64,000 nt of DNA from contig JALNWA010000002.1 of NCBI GenBank assembly GCA_023231115.1, positions 1-64,000 of the forward strand, given 5' to 3'. The notes under the pieces are model-generated. The model worked only from the letters and a program-made list of their open reading frames with translations. It made no database searches and had not been told where the DNA came from. This DNA comes from Candidatus Altimarinota bacterium (GTDB taxonomy: Bacteria > Patescibacteriota > Gracilibacteria > UBA1369 > LOWO2-01-FULL-3). The position numbers and the translations under genes are program-made. Below, in pieces: positions 17,728-24,971 of the stretch (position 1 is the stretch's first letter; every line of letters starts with the position of its first letter).

Positions 17728-18037
17728 ATCACTCCCAATGAAACCAACTCTTTTTGATCAAGTAAAATTTGGAGAGCCTAAAATGAGGATCGAATTATCC
17801 GGAAAACGTGGAGGCGGCATAGAGGCCGGAGAGATAGTCCATATTACACATGGAGAAAAAAAGGGACAAAAAGGATTAATCTTTTTAATGTCACTCGGAG
17901 GTAGAGCGTTTATACAATTTGAGGACGGAACAGAGGGACTCTATGAACCACATCAATATGAAGATGTTCCTGCAGAAATGTATGAAACTGAACTGGCCAA
18001 TAAAATACGAAAGATTCGAGATAAATTAAATATCTAA
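17720..18037 (+). CDS. Small protein with KOW/SH3-like core, unknown function
   Basis: A 105-residue ORF overlapping the previous gene by 8 bp; a second ATG at 17738 (MKPTLFDQ...) is a plausible alternative start. The central part, AGEIVHITHGEKKGQKGLIF then FIQFEDGTEGLY, has the strand and glycine pattern of KOW or Tudor-like SH3 barrels, which often bind RNA or ribosomal partners. The C-terminus is a Lys/Arg helix (ELANKIRKIRDKLNI). The domain reading is by eye only. It is cotranscribed with the 389-aa and 78-aa genes. Confidence 0.6.
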   Translation: MIKSLPMKPTLFDQVKFGEPKMRIELSGKRGGGIEAGEIVHITHGEKKGQKGLIFLMSLGGRAFIQFEDGTEGLYEPHQYEDVPAEMYETELANKIRKIRDKLNI

Positions 18038-18054
18038 ACATTAATTTAAAAAAT

Positions 18055-18291
18055 ATGGGACTTACTCTATCCGACAGCAACGCAGAAAATCCAGAAGACA
18101 TTGAAATTGCCGCCTTGATTAAGGATTTAAAAAGCATACCAAATCCAGATCGTGCAATAGTGAAGACGATAGGCGCGCATGCCGCTATAAGTGCAACCGG
18201 AATGATATCTCACCTAAGAGGAAAAGACTCAATCGGTTTGAGATATTTAGCTGAAGTGCAAGAAAAAGGATGGGAACCATCAGCAATTTAG
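18055..18291 (+). CDS. Small unknown protein, 78 aa
   Basis: A 78-residue soluble ORF 17 bp after the KOW-like gene, with predicted helices around IEIAALIKDLKSI and DRAIVKTIGAHAAISATGMISHL. No family is recognised. It ends with TAG at 18289-18291, just before the left 39-bp direct repeat of the following cassette. Its coding status rests on position in an operon and normal composition. Confidence 0.5.
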   Translation: MGLTLSDSNAENPEDIEIAALIKDLKSIPNPDRAIVKTIGAHAAISATGMISHLRGKDSIGLRYLAEVQEKGWEPSAI

Positions 18292-18297
18292 TGCCCC

Positions 18298-18336
18298 CCC
18301 TACCTGCTCGCAATAGAAGTCTCTCCGCTCAAATAA
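18298..18336. repeat. Left 39-bp direct repeat (copy of the ftsL 3' end)
   Basis: This stretch matches 19701-19739 at 37 of 39 positions. Read on the minus strand it encodes YLSGETSIASR and a stop, the exact C-terminus of the ftsL-like gene. No further ftsL sequence is found here, so only the gene end is duplicated. It may be an attachment-site remnant or a recombination scar. Confidence 0.85.
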
Positions 18337-18416
18337 GCTGAAATAAAGAGATTCATCCAACATTTGCAAACAAATCAAAACTTCTGTAACATTCCCCCCT
18401 TTAAAGGACTAAGGGC

Positions 18417-18989
18417 ATGGAAATACACAAAGGGACATCGCGCATTGCATTTGTCGGGGGAAATTTAACCGTCAAAGTGCCAAACCCGCATACGCTTCGT
18501 CATCTCGCTAAAATTTTTGAGTACTTAAAGCTTGGGGATCTTGAAGAACTACGCAATTGGTTTGGATATACCGAGGGTAATTGCGTTGGCTTCAGATGGG
18601 CAATAAGCGGATTGCTACAAAACTGGAGAGAGTTTCTTCTCAGCAAAGAATTAAGCGTAATTGCAGTTCCGACACGATTATCAATATTCGGGCTTTTAAA
18701 CGTACAGGATACGGCTCAGAATCTCCCCTCAACGATTAGCGATAAAGATTTATTTGTAACGATGGGGATGGCTATTGGCCCTGAAATAATGAAGGATCCT
18801 CATAGTGTTTACGGCACAGACAATTTCGGTATTCATGACGGTCGGGCAAAAATGAGGGATTATGGCAATGTCAAAATAGGACCTATTTTAAAAGGCCACA
18901 TAGATCCCATCAGAGAAGCACTAAAGAACTTGATGTCGAAACCAAAAGAAACCTTTTCTCCAACCCCAGAACTAAAAAAAAACAAATAA
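18417..18989 (+). CDS. Unknown protein with kinase-like features, 190 aa
   Basis: First gene of the cassette between the 39-bp repeats. The opening KGTSRIAFVGGNLTVKVPN resembles the glycine-loop and Lys strand of a kinase N-lobe. A later DNFGIHDGRAKMRDYGN has the Asp...Asn...Asp spacing of phosphotransferase catalytic and metal-binding loops. A central FRWAISGLLQNWREFLL helix is similar to those in phage or plasmid proteins of this look. The kinase-fold idea is a weak inference, and the protein is shorter than a full kinase. AAAGGA 8 nt before the ATG is a Shine-Dalgarno-like site, rare in this window, and suggests foreign origin. Confidence 0.6.
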   Translation: MEIHKGTSRIAFVGGNLTVKVPNPHTLRHLAKIFEYLKLGDLEELRNWFGYTEGNCVGFRWAISGLLQNWREFLLSKELSVIAVPTRLSIFGLLNVQDTAQNLPSTISDKDLFVTMGMAIGPEIMKDPHSVYGTDNFGIHDGRAKMRDYGNVKIGPILKGHIDPIREALKNLMSKPKETFSPTPELKKNK

Positions 18990-18991
18990 TT

Positions 18992-19285
18992 ATGACAAAC
19001 GAAAAAAGCCCAGAAGAAACAAAAAAGTACACATGGGAAAATCACAGACGGGACCGAACAATAGAAGGTGACCTGCGCGGGTTTGTGCTAAGAGATGAAA
19101 ACGGAGAATTCGTAGGAGCAGTAAGCCAAAAACCATCAAACCTAGGGAAATGGATGTTCTCAAGCAGAAGATATTGGATGGGAACCGGCGACTTTGACGA
19201 TGAAGAAAAAGCAAAAACAGCGTTATTAGAAGATTTGGAAAAACCGGAAACCCCGGAAGACGAAAACATTTACGACAATTTATAA
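18992..19285 (+). CDS. Small charged unknown protein, 97 aa
   Basis: Second cassette gene, 2 bp after the 190-aa gene. The middle (GFVLRDENGEFVGAVSQKP... WMFSSRRYWMGTGDFDDEEKAKTALLEDLEK) looks like a small beta-hairpin followed by a helix, with acidic tails at both ends. I do not recognise a family. Tight spacing to both neighbours supports cotranslation with the nucleotidyltransferase. Confidence 0.55.
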   Translation: MTNEKSPEETKKYTWENHRRDRTIEGDLRGFVLRDENGEFVGAVSQKPSNLGKWMFSSRRYWMGTGDFDDEEKAKTALLEDLEKPETPEDENIYDNL

Positions 19286-19292
19286 ATAATTT

Positions 19293-19697
19293 ATGCTCAC
19301 ACAAGAACAAATAGATCAAATCATTCAAGAGGCTATCGATGACCCAAGAGTACAAACTGTTTTACTCGCCGGCTCCTATGCTTATGGAAAGCCAACAGAG
19401 AAAAGTGACTTAGACGTCAGGTGTCTCACCAACGATGGTTCAAACTGGGCGGAATTTAATCGCATTCGTTTTAACACAACAATCGAAATTTTCTTTAATC
19501 CCCCTGACAAAATCAGAGGTTATTTCGAAGAGGACAGAAATTCACAAGTAGCTATGTGCATTTCTGTGTGGGATCAAGGAAAACTTTTATACGACATAAA
19601 CGAAACCGGCTTACAATTAAAAAAAGAAGCACACGAGTTATTATTAAAAGGTCCTTACAAGGGTAAGTGGGAAAAAAGCAAAAAACACAACATGTAA
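19293..19697 (+). CDS. Minimal nucleotidyltransferase (NTP_transf_2/MNT type)
   Basis: A 134-residue protein with the nucleotidyltransferase active-site signature GSYAYGKPTEKSDLDVR near residues 28-44 (GSx(n)SDxD; the two Asp residues bind Mg and nucleotide) and a third acidic strand IEIFF near 63. Proteins of this size are commonly the MNT half of HEPN-MNT toxin-antitoxin modules, where they AMPylate the toxin. No HEPN partner with an RxxxxH motif is visible in the two preceding ORFs, so the partner, if any, would be new. It is the last gene before the right 39-bp repeat. Confidence 0.8.
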   Translation: MLTQEQIDQIIQEAIDDPRVQTVLLAGSYAYGKPTEKSDLDVRCLTNDGSNWAEFNRIRFNTTIEIFFNPPDKIRGYFEEDRNSQVAMCISVWDQGKLLYDINETGLQLKKEAHELLLKGPYKGKWEKSKKHNM

Positions 19698-19700
19698 CCA

Positions 19701-19739
19701 CCCTACCTGCTCGCAATAGAAGTCTCACCACTCAAATAA
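19701..19739. repeat. Right 39-bp direct repeat (ftsL 3' end)
   Basis: This is the intact copy, forming the last codons and stop of the ftsL-like gene on the minus strand. It matches 18298-18336 at 37 of 39 positions. It starts 4 bp after the nucleotidyltransferase stop. Confidence 0.85.
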
Positions 19740-20065
19740 ACCACAGTGTTTGGGTTTCTCATCTTAGAGACACGAGGAAGGCCTTGAATGTGTCTTAAAG
19801 AACGTGAATCTGAAAGCCTCATGTCCATCTGCTCGCCATCTTTGATTAAAACCTGATGTTTGTCTTCAAGCGAATTTAAAACATATCCTTTTGTGACCTG
19901 TCTTGTCGAAAAAACAAGTGTAATGACCGTAGCCAAAGCCACAAGTGAGACCAAAGAAAACATAAGGAAAAACGCCCCCAATTCAACATTTGGGAAAAAT
20001 TTATTTAAAAGGTTTTTTATGCCTGATCGATATGGGGTTCCTCTTGAGAGAATAAGTTGTGACAT
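19703..20065 (-). CDS. ftsL: FtsL-like cell-division protein
   Basis: A 120-residue bitopic membrane protein. It has a short basic cytoplasmic N-terminus, one hydrophobic helix at about residues 29-52 (LGAFFLMFSLVSLVALATVITLVF), then a helical, leucine-heptad-like segment (VLNSLEDKHQVLIKDGEQMDMRLSDSRSLRHI), the architecture of FtsL/DivIC. Sequence similarity in this family is low; the call rests on topology and on position directly downstream of rsmH, the classical dcw order. FtsL would join FtsB and FtsQ in the divisome. Its 3' end is duplicated at 18298-18336. Confidence 0.75.
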   Translation of the reverse strand: MSQLILSRGTPYRSGIKNLLNKFFPNVELGAFFLMFSLVSLVALATVITLVFSTRQVTKGYVLNSLEDKHQVLIKDGEQMDMRLSDSRSLRHIQGLPRVSKMRNPNTVVYLSGETSIASR

Positions 20066-20094
20066 TTTTTTAGGAATTTAATATTTTTTGTAAG

Positions 20095-21099
20095 TTAGCT
20101 TTGAGGAAGCTCTCTCACCTTTTTGTAAACTCGCAGTTTTGCGCTTCTGCTTCGCCTGTTTTGCTCTATCTCCTCATCTGTCGGGACTATGGGTTTTCGT
20201 GTAATTGGTTCAAAAATTGGATCACCGTGGTTTCGATAAATAGATTCTTCCATTGTAACTTGCGGCTGCTGCAGTTCCTTAAAGAATTGCTTCACAATGC
20301 GATCTTCGAGCGAATGATATGAAATCACCGCAATCCGACCTCCTATATTTAGCATTTCCGCCGCCTGATCTAGGGCATCAGACAAAGCCTTAAGCTCATC
20401 GTTAACAGCTATTCTAAGCGCCTGAAAAACTCTGGTTGCAGGATGGATTTTTTCTTTCCATCTTTTGCCTATCCCCCCACAAACCGTCACTTCAATAAAA
20501 TTTGCCAATTGAAGTGTGGAAGTGAATTTTTCGGCTTTCCTGTGAGAACAAATCTCTCTTGCGATTTTTCGGGCATATTTTTCTTCGCCATATTCGTAGA
20601 AAATTTTCACAAGATCCTCTTCCTTCCATTCATTCACCACAATCTCTGCGGTAAGTGGATTCCTCTCATCAAATCTCATGTCGAGAGGCCCATCATTCAA
20701 GAAAGAAAATCCTCTGTTTGAATCATCTATATGAGGCGAGCTCAAGCCCAAATCAAACAAAATTGCATCTATTTTTTCGATTCCAATTTCGGTAATCCTT
20801 TTTTTCAAGTAACGAAAATTGTCGCTAATGTAGAAAACATTTTTAACTTCTTTCGCAAACTCTTTAATCCTCTTTTTCGCTTCTTTTAAATTCCTTTCAT
20901 CTTGTTCAAACGCTATAAGTTTGCCGGTTTTCCCGACATTTTTTAGTAGCATCATGGCATGTCCACCAAGTCCAAGCGTCGCATCCACCACAATTTCACC
21001 TTTCTTCAATTCTAACAACTTTTCTACATCATTTTTTAACACAGAAACGTGCTCCATATTGGCTTCAGATAAAGGAATTTTCAATGTGCCACCCATCAC
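20095..21099 (-). CDS. rsmH: 16S rRNA (cytosine(1402)-N4)-methyltransferase
   Basis: RsmH (MraW) methylates C1402 in the decoding centre of 16S rRNA using S-adenosylmethionine. The N-terminal VDATLGLGGHAMMLL is the SAM-binding motif; IDAILFDLGLSSPHID, RGFSFLNDGPLDMRFD and VISYHSLEDRIVKQFF are signature segments. The possible starts are GTG 21099, ATG 21096 and ATG 21057; the last (MEHVSVL...) aligns best with the usual N-terminus. The promoter is at 21160-21188 and ftsL follows after 29 bp. No mraZ precedes it. Confidence 0.95.
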   Translation of the reverse strand: MMGGTLKIPLSEANMEHVSVLKNDVEKLLELKKGEIVVDATLGLGGHAMMLLKNVGKTGKLIAFEQDERNLKEAKKRIKEFAKEVKNVFYISDNFRYLKKRITEIGIEKIDAILFDLGLSSPHIDDSNRGFSFLNDGPLDMRFDERNPLTAEIVVNEWKEEDLVKIFYEYGEEKYARKIAREICSHRKAEKFTSTLQLANFIEVTVCGGIGKRWKEKIHPATRVFQALRIAVNDELKALSDALDQAAEMLNIGGRIAVISYHSLEDRIVKQFFKELQQPQVTMEESIYRNHGDPIFEPITRKPIVPTDEEIEQNRRSRSAKLRVYKKVRELPQS

Positions 21100-21123
21100 T
21101 CTTGTTCAAAACTTGTGCACAAC

Positions 21124-21146
21124 GAGTGTATAACTTTTTTACACTC
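21124..21146 (-). promoter_or_regulatory. Hairpin in the rsmH leader
   Basis: GAGTGTA (21124-21130) and TACACTC (21140-21146) form a 7-bp stem with a 9-nt loop in the transcript between the promoter at 21160-21188 and the rsmH start. No T-tract follows, so it is more likely a leader structure than a terminator. Confidence 0.45.
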
Positions 21147-21159
21147 CACTTCTTTCAAG

Positions 21160-21188
21160 ATAATATGAGAAATCCCGCAGGGAGTCAA
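21160..21188 (-). promoter_or_regulatory. Promoter of rsmH-ftsL
   Basis: On the minus strand TTGACT (21183-21188) is followed after 17 bp by TATTAT (21160-21165). The expected start near 21153 gives a leader of about 55 nt to the first possible start codon. Confidence 0.7.
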
Positions 21189-21286
21189 CGAAACATCAAC
21201 AAATGGTTCAATAAAACTGAACAACAACGCCCCAAAACACGCCAAAACGAAGACAAACAAGCCAAAACCGCCCCATGTAAAATAAT

Positions 21287-21303
21287 ATTGAACAAAGTTC
21301 AAT
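21287..21303. repeat. 17-bp palindrome in the rsmH / membrane exporter intergenic region
   Basis: ATTGAAC-AAA-GTTCAAT is a perfect inverted repeat with 7-bp arms. It lies about 100 bp upstream of the rsmH promoter and about 50 bp upstream of the divergent promoter at 21350. It could be an operator for a dimeric regulator; no regulator is identified. Confidence 0.4.
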
Positions 21304-21349
21304 CTATTGCATAGTTTTTTTGATCATAAAGCCCTTCAAAAAAATCACT

Positions 21350-21377
21350 TTGAAACCATCAAGCAAAAAGATAATAT
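21350..21377 (+). promoter_or_regulatory. Promoter placing transcription start at the ATG of the small exporter gene
   Basis: TTGAAA (21350-21355), 16-bp spacer, TAATAT (21372-21377). The ATG at 21384 starts 6 nt after the -10 box, so the mRNA is predicted to be leaderless. Confidence 0.55.
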
Positions 21378-21383
21378 AAAAGA

Positions 21384-21869
21384 ATGTTACATCCATCATT
21401 AATTCCACCGGAGATAATAGTGTTTTTCACAGCAATGACTCCCTTTGCGGACATAAAACTATCAATTCCGTTGGGAATGAAACTTGGGCTGACCGGATTT
21501 AGCTCAGCAATGTTTTCAATCGCGGGAACTCTTACAATGGGTGCAATAATATTGGCTTTACTTGGGCCGATCTCAAGATTTGGGATGAAACACTCGGAAT
21601 TTCTAAACAAATATTTCACAAAATTATTCGAAAAAACACGCTCAGATCATTCTGAGAAAGTAGCAAAATATGGCTCAATCTTCCTGCCAATCTTCGTGGC
21701 ACTTCCCCTCCCTGGCAGTGGAGTCACAGGCGGCGCAATCCTCGCCTTCATTTTCGGCATAGAATATTTCAAAAGCCTCGCCCTAATCTTCATCGGCACA
21801 GCAATTCCCGCAATAGTAATAACCTTCGGCGCAAAATTCATATTTATGCTGATACATTGGCTATCTTAA
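21384..21869 (+). CDS. Small multi-drug export family membrane protein (COG2426-like)
   Basis: A 161-residue protein with four to five membrane helices. Features of the COG2426/Sm_multidrug_ex family are an N-terminal PFADIKLSIPLGM re-entrant-like segment and, in the second half, FVALPLPGSGVTGGAILAFIFGI, the repeated small-residue motif of DedA-like transporters. The name of the Pfam family implies drug export, but the substrate is not established. Its stop overlaps the stop region of the convergent tsaC by 4 bp. Confidence 0.82.
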   Translation: MLHPSLIPPEIIVFFTAMTPFADIKLSIPLGMKLGLTGFSSAMFSIAGTLTMGAIILALLGPISRFGMKHSEFLNKYFTKLFEKTRSDHSEKVAKYGSIFLPIFVALPLPGSGVTGGAILAFIFGIEYFKSLALIFIGTAIPAIVITFGAKFIFMLIHWLS

Positions 21870-22432
21870 GCCAAAACAACATCTCCCTGTCTCAAAACAG
21901 TAATATTGTCATCCTCGACTTTTACAACAGTTGAAGGTTTGTTTTTAGGGATTTTTCCGCCGTCAATAACAAGAGAAATCAAATTTTTATTCTTCCATTC
22001 TTCAGAAATTTCATACATCACGCTCTCCCCCGCCAAATTCGCACTTGTCGTAATAATCGGCCGACCAAGAGCCTTCACCAAATTTGTCGAAAATTTATCC
22101 GAAGAAATTCTCATCGAAACAAATTTTTCGCCCACATTAAAAAATGAAGGTAATTTTTCAGTTCTCGGAACAACAATAGAAAGCGCTCCGGGCCAATATT
22201 TCTCCGCCAACTCCAAAGCTTTTTCTCCAAAAATTCCATATTCCTTCGCCATTTCAATATCGGAAACCAAAATCGCAAACGGTTTTTTCTCATCCCGCCC
22301 CTTGATTTCATAAATTTTCTCAATAGCTTTTTCATTAAAAACATCGCACGCCAAACCATAGCAAGTTTCAGTTGGATGCAAAATCACGCCATGAGCCCGC
22401 AAAACCTCCAAAGCTTTTTCAGAATCATTCAT
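21866..22432 (-). CDS. tsaC: L-threonylcarbamoyladenylate synthase (YrdC/Sua5 domain)
   Basis: TsaC makes threonylcarbamoyl-AMP from threonine, bicarbonate and ATP, the first step of the t6A37 modification of tRNAs reading ANN codons. The YrdC fold is seen in LHPTETCYGLACDVFNEKA, the substrate-binding KGRDEKKPFAILV and ITTSANLAGESV. From the ATG at 22432 the protein is 188 residues, the size of E. coli TsaC; the frame is open to an ATG at 22516, but those extra 28 residues look non-native. Convergent with the exporter gene. Confidence 0.93.
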   Translation of the reverse strand: MNDSEKALEVLRAHGVILHPTETCYGLACDVFNEKAIEKIYEIKGRDEKKPFAILVSDIEMAKEYGIFGEKALELAEKYWPGALSIVVPRTEKLPSFFNVGEKFVSMRISSDKFSTNLVKALGRPIITTSANLAGESVMYEISEEWKNKNLISLVIDGGKIPKNKPSTVVKVEDDNITVLRQGDVVLA

Positions 22433-22548
22433 AAATTTAAACTTATTCTTCATGCACAGTACACAATACTTTAATCCATCGTCAAGCAAACTTCCCTTCA
22501 ATCCAAACACGAACAACTCTATACTCTAAAAAATTAACCCCTCAAAAA

Positions 22549-23550
22549 ATGTTAAAAGTTGCAATAAACGGATTCGGAAGAATCGGACGCCAAATTTTTC
22601 ACATAAACTGCGAAAAGAAATATTTTGAAGTGGTCGCAATAAATGACCTAGGCGACACAAAAACCTTGGCTCACCTACTCAAATATGATTCAAATTACGG
22701 CATCGCAAAACAAGAAATTTCAGCGACAGAAAATGAAATAATTGTAGACGGAAAATCGGTGAAAATTTATAAAGAAATGGATCCCGAAAAATTGCCTTGG
22801 AAAGACCTTAGCGTTGATTTGGTCATCGAATCGACAGGTGCATTCACAAAAAAAGAAGGCTCGCAGAAACACATAAAAGCCGGCGCAAAAAAAGTCATCG
22901 TGACAGCTCCGGGAGAAAACATGGACCTGACAATTGTCCTCGGCGTAAACGAAAAAGAATATGACTCAAAAAAACACAACATCGTCTCAAATGCATCATG
23001 CACGACAAACTGTTTAGCTCCGGTTGCAAAAGTGTTAAACGACAATTTTGGCATAGTAAAGGGCTCAATGACAACTATTCACTCATACACAAACGACCAA
23101 AGAATTCTTGATTTGCCACACAAAGATTTGCGTAGAGCACGCTCCGCAGGCCAATCCATAATCCCAACAACAACAGGTGCCGCAAAAGCAATCGGCTTGG
23201 TAATCCCTGAACTTGAAGGAAAACTAAACGGAATTTCCGTTCGTGTCCCAACCCCAACAGTTTCAATTGTCGATTTAGTTTGCGAACTTAAAAAAGAAAC
23301 AACCGTCGAAGAAGTAAATGCATTATTCAAAAAAACCGCAGAGACTTCAATGAAAGACATCCTCGGCTACACAGAACTTCCACTCGTTTCAATCGATTTC
23401 AAAGGCAATCCATTGTCAGCAGTCGTCGACTCTCTCTGCACACAAGTCGTCGAAAAAAACTTGGTAAAAGTTTACGCTTGGTACGACAACGAATGGGGCT
23501 ACTCAAACCGCGTAGTTGATTTAGTAAAATTCATGGGAGAGAAAATGTAA
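22549..23550 (+). CDS. gap: Glyceraldehyde-3-phosphate dehydrogenase, NAD-type glycolytic
   Basis: The second GAPDH, 333 residues. It has [10 protein letters not shown], Asn32-Asp33-Leu34 at the cofactor ribose position (the Asp expected for NAD specificity), [12 protein letters not shown] with the catalytic Cys, and [26 protein letters not shown], all as in classical glycolytic GapA. It differs in many positions from the copy at 13802, including this cofactor site and the S-loop, so the two are paralogues with probably different directions or cofactors. TATACT at 22520-22525 may be its -10, with a weak TTCAAT -35. It is monocistronic; hrcA follows under its own promoter. Confidence 0.95.
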   Translation: MLKVAINGFGRIGRQIFHINCEKKYFEVVAINDLGDTKTLAHLLKYDSNYGIAKQEISATENEIIVDGKSVKIYKEMDPEKLPWKDLSVDLVIESTGAFTKKEGSQKHIKAGAKKVIVTAPGENMDLTIVLGVNEKEYDSKKHNIVSNASCTTNCLAPVAKVLNDNFGIVKGSMTTIHSYTNDQRILDLPHKDLRRARSAGQSIIPTTTGAAKAIGLVIPELEGKLNGISVRVPTPTVSIVDLVCELKKETTVEEVNALFKKTAETSMKDILGYTELPLVSIDFKGNPLSAVVDSLCTQVVEKNLVKVYAWYDNEWGYSNRVVDLVKFMGEKM

Positions 23551-23562
23551 AAATTCGCGCAC

Positions 23563-23604
23563 TTGCCAAACCCACATTTAGCACTGTATAATGCTTACTG
23601 CTAA
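23563..23604 (+). promoter_or_regulatory. hrcA-grpE promoter with imperfect CIRCE operator
   Basis: TTGCCA (23563-23568) and TATAAT (23587-23592) form the promoter with an 18-bp spacer. The -10 lies in the 9-nt loop of an inverted repeat TTAGCACTG-N9-TACTGCTAA (23578-23604). This has the CIRCE geometry with two mismatches to the consensus TTAGCACTC-N9-GAGTGCTAA. HrcA bound here would block RNA polymerase, so hrcA should be autoregulated. Confidence 0.9.
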
Positions 23605-23624
23605 TTCATTTTCAAAAAACGATA

Positions 23625-24341
23625 ATGTCGGAAGATCGAAAAAAACAAGTACTGCAAGCCATCATCAATCATTTCATCCAAACTGCTGAACCTGTTGGAT
23701 CGAATACTATTTTGATAAGTTACAAATTTCACGTATCCCCTGCAACCATCAGAAACGACATGATGGAACTCGAAAACGAAGGATATATCTCACAACCACA
23801 CACTTCCGCAGGAAGAGTTCCGACGGACAAAGCATACAGACTTTTTGTAGACGAAATGGCCGACTATGACAAAGCTCGAAAAGAAGCCCTAAAAACACTC
23901 GCGCTTATCCAAGGGAAATATGCCGCGGAAAAAGTACGCGAAAATCTTCACGACGCAGTTTCAGTGCTTTCCAGAGCCACAAATCAAGTAAGCTTCTCGA
24001 CAACTCCTGACAATCCACGAACATTTTTTCTTGGCATGAGCAACGCATTCCGCCAACCTGAATTTGCAAATAATCCGATAAATGCCAGCGAAGTTTTCGA
24101 AGTCCTTGAAAGAAGCGACAAATTCGTAAAAACACTCGCAAATTTGGACATTTCAGACCAAATAAAAGTATTCATCGGTGACGAAAACATCATTCCACAA
24201 GCACAATCTTGTAGCATCATTGTCACAAAATATCACAAAAATGGATTCGACGGATTTATGGGAATTCTAGGCCCAAAACGCATGAACTACGCTTTCAATA
24301 TCGTAATTTTGGAAGAAATAAAAAAACTTTTAGAACAATAA
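23625..24341 (+). CDS. hrcA: Heat-shock repressor HrcA, short form
   Basis: HrcA represses chaperone genes by binding CIRCE operators. The N-terminal winged helix is clear: RKKQVLQAIINHFIQTAEPVGS, then the recognition region VSPATIRNDMMELENEGYISQPHTSAGRVPTDKAYRLFVD. The protein is 238 residues against about 340 in Bacillus, so the regulatory domain is reduced, although a recognisable C-terminal end (GFMGILGPKRMNYAFNIVILEEI, typical GPxRMxY) is kept. It lies 20 bp downstream of a CIRCE and 12 bp upstream of grpE. Confidence 0.95.
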   Translation: MSEDRKKQVLQAIINHFIQTAEPVGSNTILISYKFHVSPATIRNDMMELENEGYISQPHTSAGRVPTDKAYRLFVDEMADYDKARKEALKTLALIQGKYAAEKVRENLHDAVSVLSRATNQVSFSTTPDNPRTFFLGMSNAFRQPEFANNPINASEVFEVLERSDKFVKTLANLDISDQIKVFIGDENIIPQAQSCSIIVTKYHKNGFDGFMGILGPKRMNYAFNIVILEEIKKLLEQ

Positions 24342-24353
24342 TTTTCAATAAAA

Positions 24354-24911
24354 ATGTCAGACAAAAAAGATCACAATAAAATTGATTTAAAAAAGAAACT
24401 TGAAGAAGCTCAAAAGGAAGCCGAAAAACTCGACGAAGCAATTTCAAACGAACAATCTTCGACAGAAATAACAAAAGCGAAAGAAGAACTTTCCCAAATG
24501 ACAGAAAGTGCAAAACGCACGATGGCGGATTTTCAAAACTACAAAAGAAGAGTTGAAGAAGAAAAAAAATCATGGGCAATTTTCGCAAATTTTGAATTGA
24601 TAAAGAGCCTACTTCCTATTTTCGACAATTTCAAAAGAGCGCAGACACATGAGCCAAAAGACGTCAACGAAGAAACAACAAAATGGCTTGAAGGAATAGG
24701 AATGTCAATCAACCAACTTGAAAAATTACTTCAAGATTTCGGTGTCAAAAAAATCGAATCACTAGGCCAAAAATTCAATCCCGACTTCCACGAAGCCCTT
24801 GCACAAGACAAAGGCGAAAAAGACATAATCATTGAAGAACTTGAATCCGGCTACACACTAGGCGACAAAGTCCTCCGCCACGCAAAAGTAAAAGTAGGGA
24901 ACGGCGAGTAA
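24354..24911 (+). CDS. grpE: Nucleotide exchange factor GrpE
   Basis: GrpE releases ADP from DnaK. The 185-residue protein has the long N-terminal coiled coil (about residues 8-65), then the four-helix dimer and beta-wing domain: FQNYKRRVEEEKKSWAIFANFELIKSLLPIFDNFKRA and FGVKKIESLGQKFNPDFHEAL. The C-terminal VLRHAKVKVG is the conserved wing strand. It is cotranscribed with hrcA; dnaK lies 2.6 kb further on under its own CIRCE promoter. Confidence 0.95.
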   Translation: MSDKKDHNKIDLKKKLEEAQKEAEKLDEAISNEQSSTEITKAKEELSQMTESAKRTMADFQNYKRRVEEEKKSWAIFANFELIKSLLPIFDNFKRAQTHEPKDVNEETTKWLEGIGMSINQLEKLLQDFGVKKIESLGQKFNPDFHEALAQDKGEKDIIIEELESGYTLGDKVLRHAKVKVGNGE

Positions 24912-24912
24912 A

Positions 24913-24941
24913 TTGACACAGATGAAACCTCGGGATACAAT
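24913..24941 (+). promoter_or_regulatory. Strong sigma70-type promoter of the pentapeptide lipoprotein gene
   Basis: TTGACA at 24913-24918, 17-bp spacer, TACAAT at 24936-24941. The predicted leader is about 24 nt and contains no Shine-Dalgarno sequence before the ATG at 24972. Confidence 0.78.
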
Positions 24942-24971
24942 CATCCCCTCTTTAATTTAAACAAATTTCAC

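Noticed and set aside
21096..21302. 68-codon minus-strand ORF overlapping the rsmH start (TGATG)
   Set aside because: It contains the rsmH promoter and leader hairpin, so it is probably not translated; the coupling-like overlap is likely chance.
22433..22516. Upstream start of tsaC at 22516
   Set aside because: The extra 28 residues are not like YrdC proteins; the start at 22432 gives the normal length.
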